A stretch of DNA of 64,000 bases from Gemmatimonadota bacterium (lineage in GTDB: Bacteria > Latescibacterota > UBA2968 > UBA8231). Position numbers and translations under genes: made by a program. Each line of letters opens with the position of its first letter. The stretch's first letter is position 1. The stretch covers positions 1-64,000 of the forward strand of contig JABHFS010000110.1 of the NCBI GenBank assembly GCA_018672475.1. Reading direction: 5' to 3'. Under the pieces are notes generated by a model. It searched no databases, had not been told where the DNA came from, and saw nothing but the letters and a program-made list of their open reading frames with translations. This document shows, one piece after another, positions 28,914 to 38,831 of the stretch.

Positions 28914-29123
28914 ACCGGTGCTCCATTTGAGAATACACGACAGGTCCTAAGATTAGCCGCTCGATGTGGCCGTGAAAAACCTCGTCGCACATAAAAACCA
29001 AGGCCGCGGTTTTGCCCATGCGCTCCACCCGTCGGGATAAACACATGCAAGACACTATACATTACATTGTTTTTGCAACCTCAGTCAAGCACGCGCCGCA
29101 CCATCACTCGGGAAAACCGACGA

Positions 29124-29624
29124 TCAACTTAAACGCAGCAGCGGCGGATCGACTTGCTCAGCAACAGCGAGCGCACTTTCCACTTCACGGATGAAAGCCG
29201 CTATCCGCAACCCCATATAAACGGGGTTTTCCCCATCCACCCGCTCCAATTTTATCCGGGCCTGACCGCCGAGCTTCTCCACCCCGCGCCGATTCCCCTC
29301 GCGCCATTTTACCAAGGCCGCAGCCATCTGGATCAAACCCTGCAAATACCCCCGGCACAACGACCGTTTATCCTCCTGCCCCCACAACCCTTCCCACGCT
29401 TCGTGTGCCTCCCACCAATAACCGTAGTTAAACAGATCTACACCGTATAGATACGCTTGATTCTCACGCCAATTTTCCATCGTCAACGGTGGACCGGCGT
29501 ATTCCTCGGTGTTATAGCTGTGCCCATCGGGGTGCTTGCGCGGATGCGGCGTCCGGCCGGGCGCATGGCGATAGGGCGGAAAGGGAGTGTTGGGAGCGTA
29601 ACGCGCAGGGTCGGGCGCCCCCAT
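29124..29624 (-). CDS. DUF309 family protein
   Basis: YLYGVDLFNYGYWWEAHEAWEGLWGQ...YLQGLIQMAAALVKWREGNRRG. Confidence 0.88.
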   Translation of the reverse strand: MGAPDPARYAPNTPFPPYRHAPGRTPHPRKHPDGHSYNTEEYAGPPLTMENWRENQAYLYGVDLFNYGYWWEAHEAWEGLWGQEDKRSLCRGYLQGLIQMAAALVKWREGNRRGVEKLGGQARIKLERVDGENPVYMGLRIAAFIREVESALAVAEQVDPPLLRLS

Positions 29625-30619
29625 CAGGCGGCGATGCGCTCCGGGTCGGTCTCGCGCAATTCTTCGAGGCGGGCCAGCAGGGGGTCAAATTCTTTGTAAG
29701 ACGACAGCTCGGCCCTGAGCTGCGAAGCGCCGCGCACGCCGCGGAAATAACCGGCGTAGTGGCGGCGCATGCCGATCAGCGCGTATTTCGCGCCGTCGTG
29801 CTCAACGGCGAGGTGCAAGTGCTTGATGCACAGTTCGGCGCGCTCTTTGAAGGTCGGCTCGGGCAATAACTCATCGGTCTGCAAATAATGCTGCGCCTCA
29901 CGGAAAACCCACGGGTGGGTAATCGCGCCGCGGCCGATCATCACCCCGTCGCACCCCGTGCTATCGAAGGCCTCTTTGACGATCTGCGGCGAGACCACGT
30001 CGCCGTTGAGGATAATCGGGATCGACACTGCCGCCTTGACCTTGGGGATCCAATCGTAGTCCACCGCGCCCTTGTGGCCCTGCGAACGCGTGCGGCAGTG
30101 GATCGCCAACGCCTGCACGCCAATATCCTCGAGCATTTTCGCGACCTCGACGATGCGAATGCTCTCCTGGTCCCAGCCCAAACGCGTCTTCACCGTCACC
30201 GGCAGATGCGTAGCGCCGATAACCCGCGACACAACCTCCTTCATCTGCGGTAGGTCACGCAACAGCCCAGCCCCCGCACCGCGCAACGCCACATTGCTGA
30301 CCCAGCAACCGCAATTGATATCGATAAGATCGGGATTCTGTTCGGAGGCGATCTCGGTGGCCTTTTCCATCGACAGCGAGGTGGCGCCGTAGAGCTGTAT
30401 GGCCAACGGCCGCTCTTCGGGCAAAAAACGCAGTTTGTTAAAGGTACGTCGCGGGCCTTCGGGGTCTTCGCGCAATAACCCCTCGGCGTTGACGAACTCG
30501 GTGTAGAGCATATCGGCGCCTAGTTCCTTACAGATCAGGCGGAAAGGCAATTCCGAAACGTCTTCCATCGGCGCCAGCAGGATACCTGGATCGACGGTTA
30601 TAGGACCGATTTTTAGCAT
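29624..30619 (-). CDS. dusB: tRNA-dihydrouridine synthase
   Basis: ILLAPMEDVSELPFRLICKELGADMLYTEFVNAEGL...DINCGC...CRTRSQGHKGAVDYDWI. Confidence 0.93.
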   Translation of the reverse strand: MLKIGPITVDPGILLAPMEDVSELPFRLICKELGADMLYTEFVNAEGLLREDPEGPRRTFNKLRFLPEERPLAIQLYGATSLSMEKATEIASEQNPDLIDINCGCWVSNVALRGAGAGLLRDLPQMKEVVSRVIGATHLPVTVKTRLGWDQESIRIVEVAKMLEDIGVQALAIHCRTRSQGHKGAVDYDWIPKVKAAVSIPIILNGDVVSPQIVKEAFDSTGCDGVMIGRGAITHPWVFREAQHYLQTDELLPEPTFKERAELCIKHLHLAVEHDGAKYALIGMRRHYAGYFRGVRGASQLRAELSSYKEFDPLLARLEELRETDPERIAA

Positions 30620-30698
30620 GGCAATTCCCTCATCATCTATAAGAAAATAGACGATGACCCGCGCATTTACTACCCCCGCGCGACAATGCCTGCACGAC

Positions 30699-31013
30699 TT
30701 ATTTCAACGTCGAATAGGGCAACGACTTCATTACCCGTACTTCGCGGCGCTTTATCAGCGGCCGGATCTCGTCGACAATCTTGGCCCATTCCGGGCTGCC
30801 GTAATACGCCTCGACAGATTTGTCGCGGGCTTTGGCATTCGGGAAGGAGCGGATCCAGATGAACTCGTCGTCGCGATCGGGGTTTTCCCAGGCGGCGACG
30901 AAGGTCACCCCGTACTTCTTCATAAAACGGCGCGCCTTGCTAAAACCGGCGAGGAATTTCTTCTTGCTATCTTTGACCTTGTGAAAACGATAGATGCGTA
31001 ACTCGTAAATCAT
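30699..31013 (-). CDS. NIPSNAP family protein
   Basis: MIYELRIYRFHKVKDSKKKFLAGF...KYGVTFVAAWENPDRDDEFIWIRSFPN. Confidence 0.85.
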   Translation of the reverse strand: MIYELRIYRFHKVKDSKKKFLAGFSKARRFMKKYGVTFVAAWENPDRDDEFIWIRSFPNAKARDKSVEAYYGSPEWAKIVDEIRPLIKRREVRVMKSLPYSTLK

Positions 31014-31615
31014 TATATAGCTCCTTGATAAGTCGCGGTCTGCGCCACGACGATATCCATCGGCACATCGTGCGGCTCGTTGGGAATTTCCTGCAAAATC
31101 AGATCGTCATAACACAAACCCACTTTGACCACTTGCACATTGGCCAGAAAGCGGTCGTAAAAACCACCACCGAAGCCGATGCGGTGCCCCCGGCGGTCAA
31201 AGGCGATACCCGGCACCACGACGAGGTCGATCTCCTCCTGCTTTTCGAGCAAGGTCGCCTTGGCGGGGTCCGGCTGGGCCAACCCCCACGGGCCGTCGAC
31301 TAACCCGTCTAGGCTCTCGATCAACGCGTGCGCCATGGTCTTTTTGCCCTGTTCTATCACCGGCACCGCCACGCGCTTGCCTTGCTCCAAGCTGATATCG
31401 ATCAACGCGCGGGTGTCCACCTCGTTCTCCCTACTGGAGATATAGGCGTGGATCAACGTCGCCCGGCGATACGCCTCCAGGCCCAGTACGCGCTCTAATA
31501 TCGCCTGTGCGCCGATTTCGACCTGATCCAACTCCAACGCTTCGCGCGTCGCCAAAACGCGCGCCCTGAGCTTCTCTTTCTTACCGCTTATCAATGTCTT
31601 TGTCATAAACCGCAT
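31013..31615 (-). CDS. 5-formyltetrahydrofolate cyclo-ligase family protein
   Basis: YISSRENEVDTRALI...VDLVVVPGIAFDRRGHRIGFGGGFYDRFL. Confidence 0.92.
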   Translation of the reverse strand: MRFMTKTLISGKKEKLRARVLATREALELDQVEIGAQAILERVLGLEAYRRATLIHAYISSRENEVDTRALIDISLEQGKRVAVPVIEQGKKTMAHALIESLDGLVDGPWGLAQPDPAKATLLEKQEEIDLVVVPGIAFDRRGHRIGFGGGFYDRFLANVQVVKVGLCYDDLILQEIPNEPHDVPMDIVVAQTATYQGAI

Positions 31616-31757
31616 AATACAAGCACCGAGAACAAGTGTCAAGCGCATCTGGCACAATGAGAACGGGCTTTTAGCTTCCTTGACGAATCTGAAGCCAGCC
31701 CCTAGATTGGCATAACTTAACTCAGATCCTACAACGCCTTACACGATCCGAACTACT

Positions 31758-32564
31758 ATGAGCTCCCCGGCGCTGCCGCTGGAAATTCGTCCTAAAGAAT
31801 ACCAACCGGTAAAACCCCTCGACCCAGCCGAGGACTCCCAGATCCAACAGCGTCTAAAGGACGAGGGCAACCTACCCAAGCATATCGCCATTATCATGGA
31901 CGGCGACCGGCGTTGGGCCGTTGAGCACAATATGCCCAAGACCGACGGGCACCGCTTCGGCCGCGAATCGGTGCGCGATATCGTCCGCGCCTGCGGCCAG
32001 CTCCAGCTCGAGGCGCTGACCCTCTACACCTTTTCCACCGAGAACTGGTCGAGACCCGAGATAGAGGTCAAGACGCTGATGAAGTGGCTGCACGAGAGCC
32101 TGCGCGACGAAATCCCGGAACTTCACAAAAACAACGTGCGTCTCAACGCCATAGGCCGCACCAACGAATTGCCAAAAACGGTGCAATTGGCGCTTAGACA
32201 CGCCCTCGACAAGACCAAGAACAACACCGGCCTCAGACTCAACCTGGCGCTCAATTATGGGGGCCGTAGCGAGATCGTCGACGCCGTCCGCAAATTGGCC
32301 GCTGATGTCGCAGCCGGCAAGCTCAAGCCAGAGGATATCGACGAAGCACAAATCAGCGACACGCTCTATACCGCCGACCTACCCGACCCGGACTTATTGA
32401 TCCGCACCAGCGGCGAAATGCGTTTGAGCAATTTTTTGCCCTGGCAGATGGTCTATACCGAGATCCGCTTCGTCGGCGACGTACACTGGCCCGATTTCCG
32501 CCGCCAGCACCTTTACGAGGCTATCGCCGCCTATCAGCAGCGGCAGAGGCGTTTTGGCGGCTGA
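31758..32564 (+). CDS. uppS: Isoprenyl transferase (undecaprenyl diphosphate synthase)
   Basis: HIAIIMDGDRRWAVEHNMPKTDGHRFGRESVRDIV...LTLYTFSTENWSRP...DLLIRTSGEMRLSNFLPWQ. Confidence 0.97.
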   Translation: MSSPALPLEIRPKEYQPVKPLDPAEDSQIQQRLKDEGNLPKHIAIIMDGDRRWAVEHNMPKTDGHRFGRESVRDIVRACGQLQLEALTLYTFSTENWSRPEIEVKTLMKWLHESLRDEIPELHKNNVRLNAIGRTNELPKTVQLALRHALDKTKNNTGLRLNLALNYGGRSEIVDAVRKLAADVAAGKLKPEDIDEAQISDTLYTADLPDPDLLIRTSGEMRLSNFLPWQMVYTEIRFVGDVHWPDFRRQHLYEAIAAYQQRQRRFGG

Positions 32565-33408
32565 CACAGCGAAGAACGCTTCCAACCTGCGGCTGCGCGT
32601 ACTCTCTGCCATCGTATTCGTGCCGGGGGTCTTATTCTTGGTAGAGGCGACCGAATGGACCCTCTACTTTCTTGTGCTGGGGGTAGCGGCCCGTTGTTCC
32701 TGGGAATTCTACCAAATTCTCGAGGAGGCCGGTTATCGCCCCCTGCGCCTGCCGGGGTGTATCCTGGCCATGGGCGTGTGCAGCTATTTCTGGCGACTAG
32801 GCAAGGGCGAAATGCCGGCGGGGGACTTGATCCCCCTGCTGATGGCAGTCACAGTACTGGTGATGGCCTGGACCTTGCACCAGAGCGGCACCGAGCGCTA
32901 TACAGCCAATGCCTTTCTGACGTTGGGCGGCGTGTTATTTTTTGGGATCCTGGGCGGCGCACCGTTGCTACTGGTGCAAACCGCAGGGCAAGGCGAGGAA
33001 GCCCGCCATCTCGTGGCCGCGTTGTTTCTCTGTATATGGTTCGCCGATTCCGGAGCCTACTTCAGCGGCCGCCTGTGGGGTAAAACCAAGCTCGCCCCGA
33101 CCATCAGCCCGGGCAAAACCAGGGTCGGATTCATCGGCGGCATAGTGGGCAGCATGAGTCCGCTGGCCTTGGGATTTCTCCTGCCTTCTTTTTCGCCCTG
33201 GGCGCTTGCAGGACTCTTATTGGTCGCTGGCGTCGGCGGCCAACTAGGCGACCTTGTCGAATCGGCTTTCAAACGCGATATGGGCATCAAGGACGCACCG
33301 CCGCTGATTCCGGGCCACGGCGGCCTGCTCGATCGTTTCGACTCGTATTTTTTCGCCTTTCCGCTGGCCTATCTCTATGTGGATATGCTAGCCATCTTTG
33401 AGCCTTAG
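32554..33408 (+). CDS. cdsA: Phosphatidate cytidylyltransferase
   Basis: ADSGAYFSGRLWGKTKLAPTISPGKTRVGFIGG...SAFKRDMGIKDAPPLIPGHGGLLDRFDS. Confidence 0.97.
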   Translation: MAADTAKNASNLRLRVLSAIVFVPGVLFLVEATEWTLYFLVLGVAARCSWEFYQILEEAGYRPLRLPGCILAMGVCSYFWRLGKGEMPAGDLIPLLMAVTVLVMAWTLHQSGTERYTANAFLTLGGVLFFGILGGAPLLLVQTAGQGEEARHLVAALFLCIWFADSGAYFSGRLWGKTKLAPTISPGKTRVGFIGGIVGSMSPLALGFLLPSFSPWALAGLLLVAGVGGQLGDLVESAFKRDMGIKDAPPLIPGHGGLLDRFDSYFFAFPLAYLYVDMLAIFEP

Positions 33409-33419
33409 ACGGACTATAT

Positions 33420-34733
33420 ATGTTTGATACCCTGAATACTATTGCTTCCTTTCTCATCGCCTTGGGCGTGCTGGTTTTCGTGCACGAACTGGGCCACTTC
33501 CTGGTCGCCAAATGGTCGGGGATCAAAGTCGAGCGTTTCTCATTGGGTTACCCGCCCAAGATGATCGGCTTTACCTACGGCGAGACCGAATACTGTCTTT
33601 CCTGGGTCCCCTTCGGCGGCTATGTCAAAGTCGCCGGCATGGCCGACGTCGGCAACGAAGACGCCACCGGTGAGCCCTGGGAATTCCCCTCGAAGTCCGT
33701 GGCGATCCGCATGGCGGTTATTGCCGCCGGCCCCATTATGAATTTCCTATTCGCCTTCGTGGCCCTGATTTTTCTCTTTAATTCCTATGGGGTCGACACC
33801 TTCGACAGCACGCGCGTCACCCCCATGGAAAATTCGTTAGCCAGCCAGACCGGCCTGGTGCGCGGCGATCGCGTGCTCTCGGTCGGTGATCAATCCGTCA
33901 CCAATGCACACGAACTGATCGGCGCACTCGACGAAGTTGCGGATCAGGGTTCCAGCCTGGTCATCGAACGCGACAACACGACCCTGACACTCAACCTACC
34001 AGCCGCCGGTGAAGACGGCTACGGCCTACTGCTCATGCGCCCGACCACTGTCGGGCAGGTTGTACCCGACATGCCCGCCGACAGCCTCGGTCTGCAAGAC
34101 GGCGACATCATTCTCGCCGTCGGTGGGACCACGGTGGTCAGCTGGGCCGAAATGAGCACTGAAATCCGCCGTTACCCCGGCGAGACGGTCCCATTGGTTT
34201 GGGAGCGCGACGGGCAACGCATGGAGCACCAAGTGACCCCGGCCACTCACGCCGAAGGCGACACCGCCTTGGGCCGTATCGGCATTAGCCCGCACACCTC
34301 ACGCCATACCGTCGACTTGGGGCGGGCAGTGGTCCTCGGCGCGTTGGGCGTCTACAATTCTTCTTGGATGATCCTCGAATTCCTCGGCGAGCTCCTTCAG
34401 GGCGACCGCTCGACCGACGAGTTGGGCGGCCCCTTGCGCATTGCGCAACTCGCCGGACAGACGGCCGAGCAGGGCCTGTACTCCTTTATCAGCTTCCTGG
34501 CCATGCTCAGCGTCAACCTCGCCATCATCAACCTGTTGCCCATCCCGGTGCTCGATGGCGGCCATCTGACCTTCCTCACCCTAGAGGCGATCATGCGCCG
34601 GCCGCTGTCGCCACGCCAGCGCGAGGTCTTCCAGCAGATCGGCCTGGCCATCATGCTCTGCATCATGGTGCTGGTCATGTTCAATGATCTCAACCAGATG
34701 GTCTTCCACCACATCACGAAACTCTTCGAATAA
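33420..34733 (+). CDS. rseP: RIP zinc metalloprotease RseP (site-2 protease with PDZ)
   Basis: VFVHELGHFLVAKWSGIKVERFSLGYPPK...NLLPIPVLDGGHLTFLTLE. Confidence 0.96.
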   Translation: MFDTLNTIASFLIALGVLVFVHELGHFLVAKWSGIKVERFSLGYPPKMIGFTYGETEYCLSWVPFGGYVKVAGMADVGNEDATGEPWEFPSKSVAIRMAVIAAGPIMNFLFAFVALIFLFNSYGVDTFDSTRVTPMENSLASQTGLVRGDRVLSVGDQSVTNAHELIGALDEVADQGSSLVIERDNTTLTLNLPAAGEDGYGLLLMRPTTVGQVVPDMPADSLGLQDGDIILAVGGTTVVSWAEMSTEIRRYPGETVPLVWERDGQRMEHQVTPATHAEGDTALGRIGISPHTSRHTVDLGRAVVLGALGVYNSSWMILEFLGELLQGDRSTDELGGPLRIAQLAGQTAEQGLYSFISFLAMLSVNLAIINLLPIPVLDGGHLTFLTLEAIMRRPLSPRQREVFQQIGLAIMLCIMVLVMFNDLNQMVFHHITKLFE

Positions 34734-34760
34734 CACTTCGTAGCAACGGCCGCCCGATAT

Positions 34761-35882
34761 ATGTCGCTGACAACGCAGATCCGCCGCAAAGCCCGCGACC
34801 TCGGTTTCACCGCCATCGGCTTCACCCCAGCCACCCCGTTGGCAGGTGCCCAGTTCTACGCTCACTGGGTCGCCATGGGTTATGCCGGGCAGATGCACTA
34901 CCTCGAAAAGTACCTCGACAAACGCGAAGACCCCCGCAAACTAGTACCCGGTGCCCGCACCGCCATTTGCCTGGGGATGGACTACTACCAGCCCTCGCCG
35001 GAAACCGAGCCCCTACACGGCCAGATCGCCTGTTACGCCCGCGGTGACGACTACCACGAGGTCATCAAAAAACGCCTCGCCGAGCTATGGGGATTTATGC
35101 TCAAAACAGCGGGCGCCGATACACAAGGTCGCTACTTTGTCGATACCGCCCCGGTCCTCGAACGCGAATTAGCACAACGCGCCGGCCTGGGGTGGTGGGG
35201 CAAAAACACCTGCCTGATCGATAAGCGCCGCGGCTCATATTTTTTTCTCGCCGAAATCATCACCGACCTCGAACTCGACTACGACGAACCCGCCCCCGAC
35301 CACTGCGGCACCTGCACCCGTTGCCTTGACGCCTGCCCCACCGACGCCTTCCCCGAACCTTATGTGCTCGACGCCACCCGCTGCATCTCCTATCTCAGCA
35401 TCGAGCTCAAAGAATCGATTCCCCGCGACCTGCGCCAGGGCATGGGCAACTGGATCTTCGGCTGCGACATCTGCCAACAAGTCTGCCCCTGGAACCGCAA
35501 ACCCGAACCGGCCCCGGAACCCAGCTACAAAAGCCGCCCCACCCTCGATAACCCCTCGCTCTTGGACCTGATCCAACTCGACCACGACGCCTTCAACGAT
35601 CTCTTCCGGCGCAATCCCGCAAAGCGCCCCAAGCGCAAGGGTTTCCTGCGCAATGTCGCTGTAGCCCTAGGTAATTCGGGGGCGCAAGAGGCGATTCCCG
35701 TTTTGATCGCAGCGCTCGACGACGAAGAACCTTTGGTGCGCGCGCACGTAGCTTGGGCGTTGGGGCAGCTTGGAGGGAGCGAAGCTAAAGAGGCGTTGGT
35801 GCGGAGGTTAACAACAGAGGAAGAAGCGGAAGTGCGCGTGGAGCTCGAAGAGGCGTTGACTATATTTCAAAAGTCATCATAA
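34761..35882 (+). CDS. queG: Epoxyqueuosine reductase
   Basis: CGTCTRCLDACPTDAFPEPYVLDATRCISYLSIELK...GCDICQQVCPWN; C-terminal HEAT repeats. Confidence 0.96.
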   Translation: MSLTTQIRRKARDLGFTAIGFTPATPLAGAQFYAHWVAMGYAGQMHYLEKYLDKREDPRKLVPGARTAICLGMDYYQPSPETEPLHGQIACYARGDDYHEVIKKRLAELWGFMLKTAGADTQGRYFVDTAPVLERELAQRAGLGWWGKNTCLIDKRRGSYFFLAEIITDLELDYDEPAPDHCGTCTRCLDACPTDAFPEPYVLDATRCISYLSIELKESIPRDLRQGMGNWIFGCDICQQVCPWNRKPEPAPEPSYKSRPTLDNPSLLDLIQLDHDAFNDLFRRNPAKRPKRKGFLRNVAVALGNSGAQEAIPVLIAALDDEEPLVRAHVAWALGQLGGSEAKEALVRRLTTEEEAEVRVELEEALTIFQKSS

Positions 35883-35924
35883 CATTCGAAAGACATTGAC
35901 TACGACAAAAGTATAGAGGCCAAT

Positions 35925-36620
35925 ATGAAAACCATCGACATCCCCATCCGCTACTACCGCGACCACCCCGATGCCTACGACTACGGCTACGAAAACCTCC
36001 CCCTCTCATTCGAACAGAGCGCCTTCCTGTTAGTCGACGTCGACGGCAAAACACCCAACGCTACCACGCAAAACTTCATCGGACCTGCCCTCGCCGCCGC
36101 CCGCAATGCCGAGATGCACGTCGCCTATGTGCACAACGACCTGCGCCTAGTAGCCGACCCCGGCAATATAGTCGGCGAAGTTTGGGGCCGCACCAAGTGC
36201 CTCGAAGGCCCCTATCTCGATTACTGGAATATGAAGGATTACCAAGCCGAATACCTCGACTGCGTCGCTCCGCAAGAAAACGAGCGCAACTTCCCCAAAT
36301 GGATCTGGAGCGGCTTCCACGACACCTTCCTCGATCAGCACCTGCGCAGCCACGACATCAAGACGCTCTTCGTCGTCGGCTACAGCCGCCGCGCCTGCCT
36401 GCATTACACCTGCGCCGAAGCCGTCGGCCGCAACTATCGGGTCATACTGTTGAGGGACTGTTCGAACGCGCCGGGCGAAATAGAAATGCCCGACACCCTG
36501 GATGCCAGCCTACCTGAAGGCGGTTGGATCAACCGCATTACCCTGCGCAACTTCGAACACCTCATCGGCTACACCACCACCTCCGCCGAATTCGTCGAAG
36601 CCTGCCAAGCTACCGCATAA
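35925..36620 (+). CDS. Isochorismatase-like cysteine hydrolase
   Basis: SAFLLVDVDG...NFPKWIWSGFHDTFLDQHLRSHDIKTLFVVGYSRRACLHYT; D/K/C triad positions present. Confidence 0.8.
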   Translation: MKTIDIPIRYYRDHPDAYDYGYENLPLSFEQSAFLLVDVDGKTPNATTQNFIGPALAAARNAEMHVAYVHNDLRLVADPGNIVGEVWGRTKCLEGPYLDYWNMKDYQAEYLDCVAPQENERNFPKWIWSGFHDTFLDQHLRSHDIKTLFVVGYSRRACLHYTCAEAVGRNYRVILLRDCSNAPGEIEMPDTLDASLPEGGWINRITLRNFEHLIGYTTTSAEFVEACQATA

Positions 36621-36829
36621 CACCGAGACCAGTGATCAACCGTTGGGTTTGGGGGGTATGGCGCAGCGTATTTTTCGGGCGACGGTGGAGGGAAAGGGCC
36701 TGGTGGGGATAGTGCGGTGGGAGTGGTCGTGAAGACGAGCCAAGGGGTTACGGCCCGGGGGACTTAAACATATGCGGAGACGCACCCCCCGAAAAAAAGC
36801 CCACCACCCCAGCACCTCACCACGCTCTA

Positions 36830-37765
36830 TCACTCAGCAAACAAAGCCTTGGCAAACGCCGCCCCGTCAAAAGGCTGCAAATCATCCACCCCCTCGCCGA
36901 CGCCGATCAACTTCACCGGCAAATCCATCTCCCGCCGCAACGCCACCACGATTCCCCCCTTCGCCGTCCCGTCCAACTTGGTCAACGCGAATCCCGTCAA
37001 CTCGGTGGCCTGGTTGAATTCCCGCGCCTGGATGAGTGCGTTCTGGCCACTGGTCCCGTCGAGCACCAACAAGGTCTCGTGCGGAGCGCCCAAGTCGTGT
37101 TTGGCCAACGAACGGCGGATCTTCTTGAGCTCCTCCATCAAGTTGACCTTGTTGTGCAAACGCCCGGCTGTGTCCACCAGCAACACGTCGGCCCCGCGTG
37201 CCTTAGCCGCCTCAAGCGCGTCGAAAGCCACCGCCGCCGGATCGGCACCGTGCTGTGCCCGCACGATATCGGCGCCGGCGCGCTCGGCCCAAATTTCGAG
37301 TTGCGGGATCGCCGCGGCGCGAAAAGTATCGCAGGCGGCAATCACCACCTTCTTACCAGCATCGGTGTAGCGCTTGGCCAGTTTGCCGGCGGTCGTGGTC
37401 TTGCCAGCGCCGTTGACACCGACGATCAATACCACATAGGGTTTGCCCGGCAACACACCTTCGAGCGGCAAAACGCCTTCCTCGCCGAGAGCGACCATCG
37501 CGGCGACCTGTTCCTCGAGCACCCGCATCACGCCCGCCGGACCGTCCTCCAACTGTTCGCTTCTAAGCCGCTTACGCAATTCGTCGACGATTTCGGTGGA
37601 CGTCTCCAACCCCATGTCGGCGCCGATCAGCGCCGCCTCGATATCGTCGATCGCGTCATCGTCCAAACGGGTGCCGATCGGTACTATGGCGGCGATCGTC
37701 TCCGTCATCGCCGCCCGGGTTCGGGAGAGGCCTTCTTTTACTTTGTCAAAAAACTTACTAAGCAT
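36830..37765 (-). CDS. ftsY: Signal recognition particle receptor FtsY
   Basis: VLIVGVNGAGKTTTAGKLAKRYTDAGKKVVIAACDTFRAAAIPQLE...VDTAGRLHNKVNLMEEL...TKLDGTAKGG. Confidence 0.97.
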   Translation of the reverse strand: MLSKFFDKVKEGLSRTRAAMTETIAAIVPIGTRLDDDAIDDIEAALIGADMGLETSTEIVDELRKRLRSEQLEDGPAGVMRVLEEQVAAMVALGEEGVLPLEGVLPGKPYVVLIVGVNGAGKTTTAGKLAKRYTDAGKKVVIAACDTFRAAAIPQLEIWAERAGADIVRAQHGADPAAVAFDALEAAKARGADVLLVDTAGRLHNKVNLMEELKKIRRSLAKHDLGAPHETLLVLDGTSGQNALIQAREFNQATELTGFALTKLDGTAKGGIVVALRREMDLPVKLIGVGEGVDDLQPFDGAAFAKALFAE

Positions 37766-37787
37766 AAATGTACATCTTTCGGAATGG

Positions 37788-38831
37788 TTATTTTTTGAGG
37801 ACGCCCTCTGCGATGGCCGGGTTGACGATATAGACCATCGGCTCTTCCTCCAGTATCATTTGCCGGGGCGGCTTCTGCGGCCGCCCGCGCGAATCCAACA
37901 GAATTTCGACTTTGGGCCGGGTCGGGTGCAAGTGGCTAGTCCCGATCACCCGGCCGATTTCGTTGTTGTTAAGCTTAACCAGGCTGCCCAACGGGAAGAT
38001 CGAAACGATGTTGATAAGCGCCTTGACCAGCTTGGTGTCAAAGATCGTCCGGCGCATATCTATAACTTCCTTCAATACGTTGTAAACAACCAACGCCGGG
38101 CGGTCGGCGCGCGGGTGGGCCATCGCCAGATAAGTATCGGCCAGACCGACGAGTTGGGCGATCTCGTGCACCTCTTCACTGCTCAACCCCCGTGGGTAAC
38201 CGCTGCCATCGCGCCGCTCGTGAACCTGCACCACAATGCGTCCGACCCAAGCAAAAGCTGGACCGAAGTCCTCGAGGATACGCTGCGATTCGCTGGGATG
38301 GCGCTTCAGCAATTCGATCCCAGCTTCATCGAGCCTCTTTCCCCGGATAGCTTCTTCGGACACCTTCAACATCCCGAGATCGTGCAGCAAGCCACAGAGC
38401 CCCACCGCCAGACAACGCTTGTCGTCCGCCGCTAGCTCCATTGCCAGACGCATCGAGAGAATCGCCGAATTGGCTCCACGCTCGGCCAGGTCGGGCACCC
38501 CCTGGTGTTGGCGCATCGTCTCAACCAGCAGCGCCTCGCCCTCGCGCAACTTGCCCATGCAGGCGCGCAAAATACTGATAATGGTGCTTTCTTTCGGGGG
38601 GGGTCCCGTGCGGGCGGCGGCGAAGACCTCTTCCGTGACCTTGACCAGGCACTGGTAGATCTCTAGGTCGGTGCGCACGACGGCGGGGGCTGCCGCGGCG
38701 GATAACTCCTCCGGCACCGGCTCCTCCCGCACCTTCTTCTGCGCGGGCAGCACGTCCTTCTTTTTCGCTTTGGGGCGAGTGCTGCGCACGTCCTCGGACG
38801 AGCGCAGCATCTGACTCATCCTAAGGGCCAT
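37788..38831 (-). CDS. HD-GYP domain protein
   Basis: GLLHDLGML...HPSESQRIL...VHERRDGSGYPRGLSSEEVHEIAQLVGLADTY. Confidence 0.88.
   Translation of the reverse strand: MALRMSQMLRSSEDVRSTRPKAKKKDVLPAQKKVREEPVPEELSAAAAPAVVRTDLEIYQCLVKVTEEVFAAARTGPPPKESTIISILRACMGKLREGEALLVETMRQHQGVPDLAERGANSAILSMRLAMELAADDKRCLAVGLCGLLHDLGMLKVSEEAIRGKRLDEAGIELLKRHPSESQRILEDFGPAFAWVGRIVVQVHERRDGSGYPRGLSSEEVHEIAQLVGLADTYLAMAHPRADRPALVVYNVLKEVIDMRRTIFDTKLVKALINIVSIFPLGSLVKLNNNEIGRVIGTSHLHPTRPKVEILLDSRGRPQKPPRQMILEEEPMVYIVNPAIAEGVLKK

Noticed and set aside
30600-31750. 6S RNA next to the 5-formyl-THF cyclo-ligase gene
   Set aside because: This synteny is common in Proteobacteria, but flanking gaps are short and no long closing-stem structure is visible.
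37443-38435. 330-aa plus-strand ORF
   Set aside because: Runs antisense across ftsY and the HD-GYP gene; Ser/Arg-rich shadow composition.
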